A DNA stretch of 64,000 nt from Rotaria macrura. Its lineage: Eukaryota > Rotifera > Eurotatoria > Philodinida > Philodinidae. Both the position numbers and the translations under genes were made by a program. Below the pieces are notes generated by a model. It saw nothing but the letters and a program-made list of their open reading frames with translations. It did no database searches and was not told where the DNA came from. The stretch is from positions 62,001 through 126,000 of the forward strand of contig OENT01000049.1 in assembly GCA_900239685.1 (NCBI GenBank), in the 5' to 3' direction. This document shows, piece after piece, positions 49,561 to 61,623 of this stretch; the stretch's first letter is position 1, and the number at the start of each line of letters is the position of its first letter.

Positions 49561-50810
49561 ATGTAGTTTTCTAAGATATAGCAGATTCACATAATAACCA
49601 AAAGAAAATCTAGGATTTCTTGTTGCATTGTTTCTATTGAAAAGTTGAATTCGGTATCCCCGCCGATGGACATATTTTCTTAATTGAGAGAGCATGAATG
49701 TCTGCAGCCTTTCAAGGATACGCATCTCTTATGTTTCTACGACAATAACCAGTTAACTGAATTATCGCTATGTACAAACTTGAAATGAACAATGTAAATG
49801 AATCCACTATTTAGTTTTGCTTATTAACAATGAGGATAAAATACAAAGCGAGAGGAAGCACAATAAAAAAGTATATGGAAAATCGAAAAGAAATATCAGG
49901 AGCGTACTCTATTTCCTTTGATTATTGATATTAAAAGATTTTTGCCGGTGCAATAGATTTATAAGATAAAGAAAAAAATGAAATGAGATTCATTTGTAAA
50001 AGTGAGTTTCTTTCAATTATAAAGTGTTTTTTTTCTTTATTGAAAACATAAAAGATTTAAATATTACTTGAAGGGACTGCACAACTAAAAGCACAAATTG
50101 TATTTTGAAAAATAACGAGGCCCGCCACCCCAGAATTACGTAAATGGTGTCTTATCCATGATGGGCACCTGCTGCCATGTATTTTCATGCACTGACTCGG
50201 AAAACCTCGAACTACTTGGCATAGCTCTGTGTTGGATTTACCCAGTATATGAGGAAACATGAGAATACATGTTAAATAATTCTAAGCTTTTATATCCAGT
50301 ACATGATGATAATACATGACAATACATACTCTTTGCTTATATGTTTAATCGTCAGAACGATGAGAATTGATAACAGCACAATATGAATTTCTGCATCTCT
50401 GAGAATAAATGCTGATTTAGATGATTCAGTTACCTTTTATTCTCCCTATAATATAGCCCATGGAATTCGAGAATTTTCGGGCTTAAGCACTACCCGAACC
50501 CGGATCCGGACTCGCTTTGAGAGCATTCGAAAACCAGGATCCTACCCGAACCTTCTGAATCAAAAAAGGTTTTATATAAATATCATTAGTGATCATTTAC
50601 AATTTTAACGTTCATGTATGACATTTAGGTAGTAGTATTGGTTGATCCAGCATTGAAGGAGGAAATACTGTAGTTCGAAGGACTAGCATATCAGATTTCT
50701 TTGCCTATTCTCACTAAATCCACTCATCAGACTCAGTAATTATCATAGTGATTTTCACGGTGATAGTGATAATATGAATCATACCTTTTCAACTGATTCT
50801 TCACGCTATT
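49561..50810. other. Intergenic between two mobile elements
   Basis: No gene was recognised. A G+C-richer patch at ~50455-50570 with repeated ACCCGAACC words and a palindromic GGATCCGG stands out, but I cannot assign it. Confidence 0.4.
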
Positions 50811-51622
50811 TCATAGATGTAATAATACCATTACATTGCGTATAGAGATTTCAATGTTATAATAAAGCTATAATTCGTACTAGCGTATTACCGATAGGTT
50901 ATGGATTTCGATACTCCACGATGTAAGTTATATGTTAACAGTTGAGCAATTTGAGTTGTTTTTGTGTTTGACCCCTAGCGTAGCGTCTTCGATACCTTTA
51001 CATACAGTATTTCAAACAGCAATTATCCACAACACTATAAAGTATTCAGAATCCTTGCGATATGTTTTTGATACTCTGTTTTACGCTTTCTTTTTGCAGC
51101 AAGGTGCACAGTGGATATGTTCTGCGATTTTTTTATAGTTTGCTTTCTATTTCATGGGGAAAACTCCAAACAGCTAGGTCTCTAGTTGTTGATTATTGCG
51201 CAAATGTTTTATGTCGCTTGATGTATTCGGCGTGATCGTTCCATTAAGTTACAGATTTGTAACGCTTACTTGTGTCTTAGTTTCAGTTTGACTATCTCAG
51301 TTGCTTCACTTCAGCGTATTTTCTAAATATCCTAATTTTTCCTCCCAAGAAGCACTTCTGACTTGATAAAACAACTAATTCTATTTATGAGTCTTATCGA
51401 TTTCTCAATATGCTTATCCTCTTGTTAGCCAGACGCCAGTGATCTATCTTGATACTCCGGTACAATACAACAAAACAACTCAAATTGCCCAACTTTTTAA
51501 CATACAGTTACATCGTGGGGCATCGAAGTCGATACCCTATGGGTAATACACCGGTACGAGTTGTTGCGTTATGATAACGTTGAAATTTCGATACTCAGTG
51601 TAATGATATTTTGGCATCTATG
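50811..51622. mobile_element. ~0.8 kb DNA element with ~155-bp imperfect terminal inverted repeats
   Basis: The left arm (about 50812-50964) and right arm (about 51472-51622) are inverted copies over ~150 bp with scattered mismatches. Shared blocks, left versus complement of right, include CATAGATG near the tips, GAGATTTCAATGTTAT / GAAATTTCAACGTTAT, GTATTACCGATAGG / GTATTACCCATAGG, CCACGATGTAA in both, and CAATTTGAGTTGTTTT in both (50947-50962 and 51472-51487). The centre (~500 bp) has no transposase. The 68-codon frame at 50932 starts inside the arm and is probably chance. Exact tips and target duplication are not resolved. Confidence 0.7.
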
Positions 51623-52711
51623 TGAAGATGATGATCAATGTCCAGATCTTTTTGACGATATGGAAAATAGAATAGAGACAGAAAACATATTTCTAAGTTT
51701 ATAGCTTTGTAATGTAAATTACCTCAAGATATTATAGTCAAAAGGCGTTTAGTTGTATATTCTTTCATTGTTTTTTAAATAAGATGCGTACGTATTTTGA
51801 CGGAGTGTAAGATAAAAAACGAAACTATGATTTTTTTCTTAGCTCACGAGTTTGTTTGCTCATGTTTCTCAGTAATAAAAATTATTAGTTCGGTTCTGGG
51901 TACTTCTGAAAAAATTTGTCAGACCCAGACCCACTTCTTTCAGTTACTGAGAACCGGATCGAAGCCGATGAGCTCTACCCAGTAAACAAAGAGAAGTATC
52001 CGTTAGTTTTATCGACCGAACCTGACTATACAGTTGATAATGTTCGCATCTTTTTTCAAAATTAATACAGATCCTGAAGTCTCATTGACTTCATTCTTCT
52101 TCATAGGCTAGTTGATTTATTACAAGAAAGAAAAGGCAAAATCTTTTTCTGTGCAATCAGTTGTTACAATTATTGATATTAGAAAGTGGACAATACGCGT
52201 TCAGTTTGTCAATTGGATCTAAACATTTAGATTAGATGATGGTATGCAACTTCACCAGTATGAATGGACTGTGTATAAAGAGACGCTTCTTGTAAGATTA
52301 GTTGGTACGATTTGGCATTCATCATATACTACTAAGCTGATAATATCAATTCAGCAAAGATAAATAATTGTATACATTATTAGTAGAACAAGCATCCGAC
52401 GATGCCAGAAATGCAAAAATTAATCATTAGTATGGATGCTTGAAAGAAGAACAAGAACATTTCAAAAGTTTTGTTTCGTTTCACGCAAAATCGCTCAACA
52501 GTAAGCAAAAATTTGTTTCACATGCTCCTTCTACACAGAGGTCAATGCTAAAACAGCATCTATGTGACTTATATACTGCTATGAGTGGTTGGTTGGATTG
52601 GAAGCTTTTCGTTTTTATAAATATGCAAATCAAACCTTCGGAGTAACTATCACTTAGAATCATTTCAAATTAGCTATATACTACAATAATATCCGTTTAA
52701 TAAATTAAATA
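51623..52711. other. Intergenic, no confident gene
   Basis: Short frames only, such as 52440-52646 (+), a Lys/Ser-rich 68 codons without a recognised motif. It may contain upstream debris of the TPR fragment that follows. Confidence 0.4.
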
Positions 52712-52885
52712 GCTAATGACTACTCAAAAGTGCTTGAACTTTATCAAAAAGAACTTGAAGACTACAAAAAACCTGTGCCTGTTAATCATTCAGATTTAGC
52801 TACCTTCAATTGCAACAAAGATGTAGTGCATGACATAATGATAGATAACTTGAAACCACGTCTTATCTATACGATACAACTCTGA
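52712..52885 (+). pseudogene. Tetratricopeptide-repeat gene fragment
   Basis: The frame ANDYSKVLELYQKELEDYKK then PVPVNHSDLATFN matches one repeat of the kinesin-light-chain-like TPR arrays common in bdelloids (usual form GDYSKALSYYEKALEIQQKS then LPPNHPDLATSYNN). After this repeat the similarity fades and the frame stops at 52883-52885. A stop lies just upstream. No other repeats are recognisable nearby, so this is a relic. Confidence 0.6.
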
Positions 52886-54795
52886 TTTTGACCTGTCCTT
52901 CGTTGACTGCGCTTTACAAAAACATTTCTGAAAGAACATAATAACAAGATTGAATCATTGAAAACACTTCTGTATTACGACGAGATACGCTCTATGTGAT
53001 CTAAATTGTTACCGATAACGCTACATCATATTATTAAATTAGCAACACAATATTAACAGTATAAAATAGAGATGCAAACTGTGTTTGTTTATCAATAAAC
53101 TTGTAGTAATTGCTATGGTCACGTTTCTTGTCTCTATTCAACTTTCGCGTATGTTGGGTGAAGAGAGTTCTAGAAGTCTGAAACGGATGTGTAAGAAGTC
53201 AACATATGGCGGATTTCTAGGGGAACGAATACAGATATCTCTTATCATATCAATGGAACAGGTCTATAAGAGCATACGTTTTTCTAATTTAAATGAGTTT
53301 CTGTGAAAAATGTTTTCATAAGCTTTAGTGGAGTGAACACTAAGAAGAATACTAAATTCGATATAAAAAAGTCTTAAAAATTACCCTAGAATATTGCACA
53401 GCTAAAACATTTCAATGAAATACTGGTAATATGAGATACTATTTCTTGTAACTCGAACTCAGTATATTCACTAGGTTGATGTAAAACACATTTTTCCTAA
53501 TTTATTGTCTGATACTGTCGATATGCATATCGAACCGATTTTACACTAGTTTAAGTGATACAATATGATCGGAACAACAAATATGTGTGAACACATTAAT
53601 CCGCTTATGCATTATATACATTTTTAAATATTTTTATATGTATGACATACATGATTGCCCGCTCCCTCCTACAGAAATCAGGTTTCATCAAGATATGCCT
53701 ACCTAAGCCATCAACTATTCTTGTTCAGTTAGAGGTGAGTTGAAAGCACTTAGTTGAAAATCGATGCTTCTGTTATGTGTGTCAGTGAGGATCACCGTCT
53801 TCTACTAAAAATATGGAATCAATGATCTTTACTAGCCTGAACCTATTTCGATTTTTTCTTAGATCATTGAAACCTTCACGACTTATAAATCTATTGACTC
53901 AGAATTATTTCTTTTGAACACTTAATAACGCCACTTTCTGATTAACCCATTGAAGCGAAAATCTTCACAATCGCTTTTCAGTCGTCAAGCGAAGGTCGTG
54001 TAAAATTTTAGCTACTAATTTATAGCAAAGAATTACGGAATAGAACAACTAAGAAAATAAAATAAGTATCACACTATAGCGTTCAGTCAATTTTCGGCAT
54101 TCGAATGTTATCCTATCAAATATCGATTTAAGTGAAGAATTTTTTCAATTTTCATGCGTCAAGTATTGAGTTAGTTCTAATATAATGATACGAATGATTT
54201 CTGTTTAATTGAAGTAGTTTATGCTAGGGTCCAGTTGACTTTTTTATGTTGTTGTAATAATGATCATTCAATACAGAACGATGCTTTTGAAGACTGTTGT
54301 CATATTAGGAAGTATTTTATAGAGAATATCTAGGTTTTTATCATGGATAAATAATAAAGGAAAATGTGTCAAGTGCATAATGTTATGGCTCGATCATTTG
54401 ATCTGATCTTTGTAACTGATATAGTTATGATCGATTACTGCTTTTATAAAAGTAAATCAGATAGCTACGTTACTGTCGTTTTCGTTTCTCTTGGTAAATT
54501 TACCTTTAAAAGGAGAAAAAAAGATTTGATTTTAGGTATTACTCATTTCATGTTCTATATCAAAGGGTAAATAATCAGTCATTTTTATTACTCACAACAG
54601 CTGTTTTTCAATAATAAGCCTTAACAGAGCGATAAAAGCAACTCTGTTTAAAGACGACTTGACATATACCTCCAGGCCAAACGAAACAATAGTATTATCA
54701 GATCTGAATACCGGTTTTTTAAGATACTTGGTACTTTACTGATATCTTTAACTATGCTGAAATTCACGGGTTTTCACATTATTATATGATGGCGT
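52886..54795. other. Intergenic, nothing recognised
   Basis: AT-rich with frames of at most ~73 codons and no motifs. No signal-peptide exon for the downstream monooxygenase relic could be identified. Confidence 0.45.
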
Positions 54796-56981
54796 GTGGC
54801 AGACAATGGCTATAGTATTTCCGGTCCTATCGTACCATTTCCTGATTATCAACATTCAATTGAACTTCAAACAAATGTGGCAAATCTTTGGTGGACAGCA
54901 GATGACACTAAACAAGAGATCATCTTGGAATTACGCATTCAAACTACAGGTTGGATAGCATTAGGAATAAGTCCAGGTAAAATCTTGTCAAAGTCTCATT
55001 TCAAAATATAAGCGATTGGATGCTTAGCGGGTGGTATGAAAGGAGCAGATATCGCTGTTGGATGGCTTGATTCTTCCGGAAGAGTGACGATTGAAGTAGG
55101 TGAGTATATTCTCTACACTGATTGTTGACACCAAGCATGTTTTAAGGACTGATTTGCATCGGGCAAGTCAAAACCAATCATCGCCAATACAACCCAAGAC
55201 TGCTTTGCTCTTCAAGGGTTTGAACAGGATGGAATGGACAGCCATTCAACTCAGGCGTTTGTTTGATACATGTGACATAATGGACTATCCAATTATGGTA
55301 AGAGATGGGTAGATGAGTTGTTTTCATTGTCTTGTATCTTTTCTTTGTCTATATAGTCAGACACGAATAGTCTTATTTTTACGTTCGGTCTTACTGGTTC
55401 AGATTCTAACCGACCTGATGGTGATATCGCTTACCATGAGAGTCGAGGAGGTTCTCGTACTATTCCACAACGCTCATACAATAATCCACCATCGGGAGAC
55501 AAATAGACTGGTCTTAACACATTTGAATGGTGTTTGATTAATGTAAATTTTTTTATCTCTGATATTAGCAATGTGCATTTGATTTTTACTATATATATTG
55601 TTCCTTCAAATGACAGGACATATCATTGTAAAATATACAAGGCACCAAATGGCCTTACAACAAAACGCCATGCTGTAGCAGTAAGTTTTCGTCTTTATCT
55701 TTCTCACTATTCCTCAATCATGAATGACTCTAGCATAAAATATTGATCGATTCATCAAATAAAGATCTTGTAAGTTACATCATTTACTAATATTTGAATG
55801 TGATCCTACCAATGTGTTTGACAATGCTAACTTACTAGATGGTTTCTGTGATCATCTTTTCGAGTCAACAGAACTGTGTTCATCGAATATTGATATCTTT
55901 TGCATTCATTATTTAATTTGAGGTCGTCGAGATAGTTCAGGTGCACGCTTTTACCTCGGTAATAAATTTCGCTAGCATGATCTTGGCTTTCTATCGTTCG
56001 GAACATCATACAATCCAATGGTGGCTCTTGCTGCTCCTGCTCAGATTGATCAATTCATTGTTGTTTCATACTGTCTTCCTGAATCGACTCAAGTATGAAC
56101 TATGACGCTAAAAAAACAATATTTTCTTGTCTATGTTATTCTCCGATAGTTTTCACCATCCTATTAGACTTTTCCAAAAACAGGTATCCCAATCACATCT
56201 GCATTTGTACATACACATTTGCCAGGTATGGTTACTTGCTAAATAATTACTAGAGTATATACTCAATGAATCTAAGTGTGACACAGGTAAAACTGTGTGG
56301 ACCAAATTAATTCGTAACAATACGGCTGTTCAAAAATTGTTCGATGCCGATGACTTCGATTTTAATTGCCAATTTAACAACCGTCTACCTGAGCGAATCA
56401 AACTGTATTCAGTAAAAATTTAACAATATCATAGTTTGCTATTTCTTATAATCGGTCTATGTTAACAAGGGCGATGCATTTGCAACTCGATGCATGTATC
56501 ATACTTTAAATTAAAAAGAGATGATGCAAGGAATAATGGACTGCAATGACCTAGGAAAAGTATAAATCTATACAAAAACAAAAACTATTCTTTCTAGGGT
56601 GGCCAACGAACAAAAGACGAAATGTGTCTTCATATGTTTTCGTACTTCCCTGGAAGGAATGATATATATATTTATGTGGAACAATCAATCATCCATTAGC
56701 ATGACAGAAAATAATGAATGCAACTGCGTATGTATTGAATAGTGTCAACGATATTTTCATATATTCTTCATGTTCAATTTATAAGGCCACCAAGTTACAG
56801 TGCATTAAAAGATTGGCTACGTGACTTAAATTGGACAGCGTATTGGGCTACTCTATGACAAGAATTCTAAAGCAGTGCTGCACGTCTAGTTCTATATGGA
56901 CGATCAAGAAAATTTTTGTATAAACTATTTGAAAATCTTCCAACATACAAAGATTTAAACCTGATGAATGTCCTAAGTCAG
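54796..56981 (+). pseudogene. DBH-like / MOXD1-like copper monooxygenase pseudogene
   Basis: Intact members hydroxylate amine or peptide substrates in the secretory pathway, using a DOMON domain and two copper domains. All parts are traceable in order. DOMON: LELRIQTTGWIALGISPG, then 55028-55099 GGMKGADIAVGWLDSSG. Next is KPIIANTTQDCFALQG, then WTAIQLRRLFDTCD. At 55357, LIFTFGLTG and DIAYHESRGGSRTIPQRSY. Copper domain 1: IVPSNDRTYHCKIYKAPNG, then HKILIDSSNKDL and HHLLIFECDP. Copper domain 2: ARFYLGNKFR, IDQFIVVSYCLPEST, GIPITSAFVHTHLPG, KLFDADDFDFNCQF, GDAFATRCMYHT and GGQRTKDEMCLHMFSYFP. Damage: no start or signal peptide; TGA where an Arg codon is expected before FASGK (~55145); a one-base insertion before WTAIQ (~55230); TAG after SGDK (55506); a ~5-nt insertion before HHLL; TAG after NKFR (~55973); TAA after HTLN. 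Many intron signals survive. Confidence 0.85.
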
Positions 56982-57289
56982 TAGGAAATTCAATAACATT
57001 CAGCATGATCTTCATGTTTGGTCCATTTTTACTATCAATACTGAACTTCTAATCATTTGAATAATCTCATCCTATGTTTTTCCGTAGTAATTTTCTAATT
57101 GAAATTCTATGTCTTGAGATTTTGAATTCGAACAAACACAATTCATGCATAATATGTTCTAATTATATTCAACCATTAAATCTGATAGAAGCTCTCTAGA
57201 CATATGCGATTTATGAAATTTAATTTATTGAAATTAAACAACAAGTAGACTTTGATCAAAAGTTTAAAAAAATAAAAATTCTATGTTTA
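56982..57289. other. Intergenic between the monooxygenase relic and the U-box gene
   Basis: 308 bp of AT-rich sequence with no feature except the 3' end of the U-box gene, whose poly(A) signal overlaps its stop codon at 57286-57292. Confidence 0.45.
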
Positions 57290-57291
57290 TT
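57286..57291 (-). promoter_or_regulatory. Poly(A) signal AATAAA overlapping the stop codon of the U-box gene
   Basis: On the minus strand the end reads GTTTAATAAAC: the TAA stop (57292-57290) shares its last two bases with AATAAA (57291-57286). This implies a very short 3' UTR. Confidence 0.5.
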
Positions 57292-60200
57292 AAACCATCA
57301 TTGGTTTTCGATGCTGTTCATGGAGAAGGCGTAAACCATTCACTACACCAGTTTGGCTGTTCCGTATCAAGGCGTTTTCACAAATTTCAATAATACCTGA
57401 ATTGTTTTGTTCAAAATCAAGTCGACGTAAATCGTCAATTACTCTTTGAGTACCATAATAAGAATGTCGTACTACGTCATCTGTGAATCCATGACCCAAT
57501 GTAACACATTCAATATTATTAACCAACACTGTATGTCCATGATCGAGAACAAAGTTGTAAACTTCTTCACAAGAAATTTGCGTAGGTGCTGAGACAAGTG
57601 AGCATGGCATAATCCATTGTTGGTTGAGACGAATCGGATGCCACGCAGTAATTAGGAGACCGCTGTCAAGCTAAAAAATTAAAAGATTCATGCGTTTTAT
57701 AGTTTTCTATTCGTAAGTTACGATTCGAACAGTGCAACACTTACTAAAACCATCTGTGCTTTTTTCTTTTGACATTTAGTTTTCACAACATAATGTACCA
57801 TACCTCCATGTGGAGCCATTCTATCACCTGGTTTGACGTTTTGTATTAATTTTGTGGTACCATTCATTAAACGTACTGTACATCCACCATAAAAGCATCC
57901 ACCACTAGCATTATTGAAAACTGACATATCAATGGTAGCACCAGTTTGTTGTGACGCTTTTGGAGCAGGTAAAGAGCAAAATATGGTATCCATTTCATCA
58001 CGTATCTCTGAGAAAAGTGTACCGCGTCCGTAATTTTGAACACCTGGATCTTTAAAATTATTGCAATACTGGAGAAGATGTGCACCTACAAAAGAAAGAT
58101 TCGTCGATATGGGTTATTTGAAGTTCATAGGATGAGCTAGTTAATGTTGTTTTTTTATCATTTCAATACACTTACGAGTTATACTAGGTAGGAAATGCAC
58201 ACCCCATTTTTTGAACCAATCTTTGTTTGAAAGAGCCTGTTGTATTTGTCCAGTTAAATCTGCTAATAAATCTTTGACGAATGAATCCTTTGTGTCTGCG
58301 TATGCTTTCATTTCTTCTTCGAGTTGTTTAAGGCTATTCATCAATGCTTCATTTCGTTCATTGCTAGTCGCTTCATTGTTCGGCTGTGAACGCATCATTT
58401 CCAATGCAGTTCGCACACAATTGACAAACTGAAGACGAAATTTATGTTGAACTAGAAGATGATGATCTTCTTGGCGAAGGTTTCTATCGATATTGAACTT
58501 GATAGATTTCTTTTTTACTTCTAACGTATCGTAAGTCAGAGAAAATTCAGTTTTGGAAAGTGATTCCAATGACAAAGGAATGAGTAGATCTTTGCTTTGA
58601 CCGAATGTAATCGAGCCTAAGTCAAATACTGTATTCGTACCATCGACCATTGTCGAATACCATCGTGTATAATCAGATGTTTCAATGTGAAGCCCATGAA
58701 CACATATCTAAAATAATATTACATATGTCACCCTTTACTTTTTTCAACCACGAGTCATACAGATAGCAATGTTGGCTCTCTCGGTAACTGTAGGAAATAT
58801 CTTCATGGTATCGATCAATTTTCATTCAATATCCAACATTCAAAATCAATAACGGCTCATTCTTCTCATTGTCGTATCACATTTATCGGTGACCAATGAA
58901 ACGAACAATGAAGACAGATCTTCCGAGACAAATTCAAAATCAAGTATATAAGTGCATGATCATTAATTGCATCTACAATTTTTATGTTTCATGCTTGATC
59001 CGTCCGAGCATTGATGAATTTCATTCAACTAGTTTAGACAGAATTCAACCAGTCGGATAGTCTAAACTTTAGAATTTTACTAAACTGACAAGTTTTTGCA
59101 CCGTTCCCTGTTGACTCAAGCCTGAGATTTGAAAAACCTAATTTTTGCAAATCTTCAGCATATATCTACTTAAGGGTACTTGTTTCATTCCTCTTGTGAG
59201 GATAGATAATGTTGACAACTTTCTATCTGTAGCAAAGGCAACAGCTCTGAAGCAGATTCATTTAAACTTAAGATCTTTTATAATTACCTGTACTTTTGTA
59301 GCTACAGTAGCTAACAAATTGGTCATAGCATTGACAAAAATTGTTCCGACAAATGATCCATCAGGAATAAATGCATATGAACCAGAATTTCCTAATATGG
59401 AAATATCTTCAAGAAGTTTACTATCCAAATCATATCCAAAACCAAAAGTATTTATTGTACATGTGAAATTCGTCTTTTTCTTCAATTTTTCCAGTGTGGG
59501 CAAATGACCTCGTGGAGGTTCAATATTGGGACAGCCGTCGGTAAGAAGAAATAGAGCTGAATTACTTCCATGAGCTCTTTGTCCTTTGGATAAAACCTCA
59601 ACACCAGTTCGAAGACCATCCCATAAATTTGTTTGACCATTGTCCTAAATAGAAATAAAACAAATTTTCTCATCTGAATATTATTTCTTAGAAAACATAT
59701 ATACACTAAGGTGCACAGGTCTTTGTCCTATTATGATACTATTCTCTAACAACCATATATTGAGAATTTCTCTAGAAGACAATGAATGATCTAAATGTGT
59801 ATAATTTTGCCACAAATGATCAAAAGCATGCCTAAATCCGGAGAAGGTTGGTCGCTAATGGAATTCTACTTCACTGAAAAAGAAATAATCAACTCGTACA
59901 CATTATTGAAACCATAGTGATGAATTTCCTAAAAACTGCTGCTCGTGGAACGCGTATTCTCATACGAGCCATGAACTAGAGTGAAGTTGAGATCAAAGAG
60001 CAAGGCACGATTGAGAATAGATTTCATGACAAACGAGCTTGGTCATTACTGTTGATGACCAAAGAAAAAACAATCTATCGTTGAATTTAATAAAATAATG
60101 AGATAGCAGTGAAAAAGCATTCTCTACAACTTCTACCGTACAGAGATTGGAACGTATTTTAATGACAGATACAATGATAGCTGGAATACATAGATTAAAT

Positions 60201-61623
60201 GAGTACTTTGCCTTACGCACAACTGATGTTGACCCAGAAGTATCAAGATTCATGTGTACGATGAACCATTCAAAGCAAAGACGAGGATAACAGACGCACT
60301 GTATTCATCGACAAATTTAATACAGGTTATTCAGTAGCGTCACTTGCCGATATGGAAGAAATACCCCAACTCCAAGATTTAATGAATCACGAAGAACATT
60401 AAGAAGATAACGGTTTATGATTACTTCTATGTTGAAACTCTCACGAACTATGATTCATTCAAAAGAAGTTCGGATGGTCTTTATTAGGTTAAAAATCATC
60501 TTCTGTACAATATCAGACGGCAAAATAGTTAACTATGTGGATTTCAGTAAACCGATGATTACAGTTGACACATGCAAACACTGTTATTGCTAGTCTGATA
60601 AATCATGAAACACCGTATTGAGAAGAAGAAAGCACACAATGCTCATTAACGCAAGAGTTTTCTGCAGAACGAAACGGACGAAACAAACTCAATTTCTCCT
60701 AATGATTTTGGTATATCGATGAAAGTACGATGTTTAGTCTCGAAAAAGGGAAATGATCAACTATTAATTTTAATGCTTTTCTACTTTGTACTTATTATAC
60801 GTTATCTCTATGCATATTTAATTCCTTTATTCATTCTATTCCAATGAAAAGAAATTTTAAAATATCGAGGATATGCACTTCTAAATATTGTTGTATATCG
60901 TACTGTATATATTTTTCAATGAAATATCGTTCAATCAATGGGAACAATACTTCGAAAGAGACTCGATGCATAGGCTAAAGTTATTCTTATTATTTTTTTA
61001 AATTGATCACAAACCTGCAACCTCTGCAAAGCGGCTAAAGCACTTGATTTGCCATCTTGATCCATTTTTGTCAATTGAAACAAAATTGTAGCATTATTTG
61101 CAAATGAAACAAGGGCTAAACGGTCTTCCGGCTGAAGTGAATGTATCACTGTTTTCAAGGCGTGCTTTACTAAATCTAATTGTGATAGACCAAACTTTTC
61201 ATTAGCATCATTTTGAATTTCGGCTTGTACAGCCATTGAGCCTGACGTATCTACTACACAACAGATATCACATGGAGAACGGTTTTCATCCGCGGGTGGC
61301 TCAATTGAAATAAGAACAAAACCATCAACATAATTCCCACAGACTTTCAGTTCGGCAGTTTTCGAATCTGCCGATGCTGCCGGTTTCGATCGTTTTTTCG
61401 GTTGAATGGATTGACGATATTCATCTATGGTAGCCTTGAGACCACGATTTGGACGAAGATCAGATATTTTAAGAGGAGCACGTGTAATTGGCGATGTACC
61501 ATTTCGTCTGAGCCAATCTTCTATGGCCTTTCGCTCATAGCTATTGCCATCGGGATCGATCACTGGATCAATCATAAGTTCATGAGTAATTGGACAAAGA
61601 AATGTTGGCGATGGTTCACTCAT
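57290..61623 (-). CDS. U-box / von Willebrand A / Vwaint / Hint-domain protein
   Basis: Five exons join in phase: 61623-61015, 59644-59288, 58707-58176, 58085-57745 and 57670-57290, giving 739 aa. Residues ~6-78 are a U-box (FLCPITHELMIDPVIDPDGN, then YERKAIEDWL and SPITRAPL), the E2-binding fold of ubiquitin ligases. Residues ~95-320 are a VWA domain with an intact metal site (VVDTSGSM), then NGQTNLWDGL and FLLTDGCPN. A beta-rich Vwaint-type region follows, ending in a helical stretch. A Hint (Hedgehog/intein-like) domain starts at GGCFYGGCTVRLMNG (~560) and continues with VKPGDRM, ITAWHPIR and VNNIECVTLGHGF. The likely role is a ligase with a protein-binding VWA; whether Hint cleaves is unknown. 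It has no signal peptide, so is probably intracellular. Intron 1 is 1370 nt. The ATG at 61623 directly precedes the U-box. Confidence 0.9.
60264..60402 (+). other. Small protein-like open frame in intron 1 of the U-box gene
   Basis: A plus-strand frame reads RTVFIDKFNTGYSVASLADM then EEIPQLQDLMNHEEH and stops at 60400-60402. It is preceded by a stop and has no ATG at its head. The composition is protein-like, so it may be the tail of a decayed gene on the opposite strand. I do not recognise it. Confidence 0.2.

Noticed and set aside
51894-51982. Short TCTGGGTA ... TACCCAG inverted pair
   Set aside because: Seven or eight matching bases over ~90 bp is weak. It may relate to the 47646 element but cannot be called alone.
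55100-55746. Three short frames (55100-55312, 55313-55537, 55534-55746) as separate small genes
   Set aside because: Each holds consecutive pieces of one monooxygenase family in order, so they are parts of a single broken gene.
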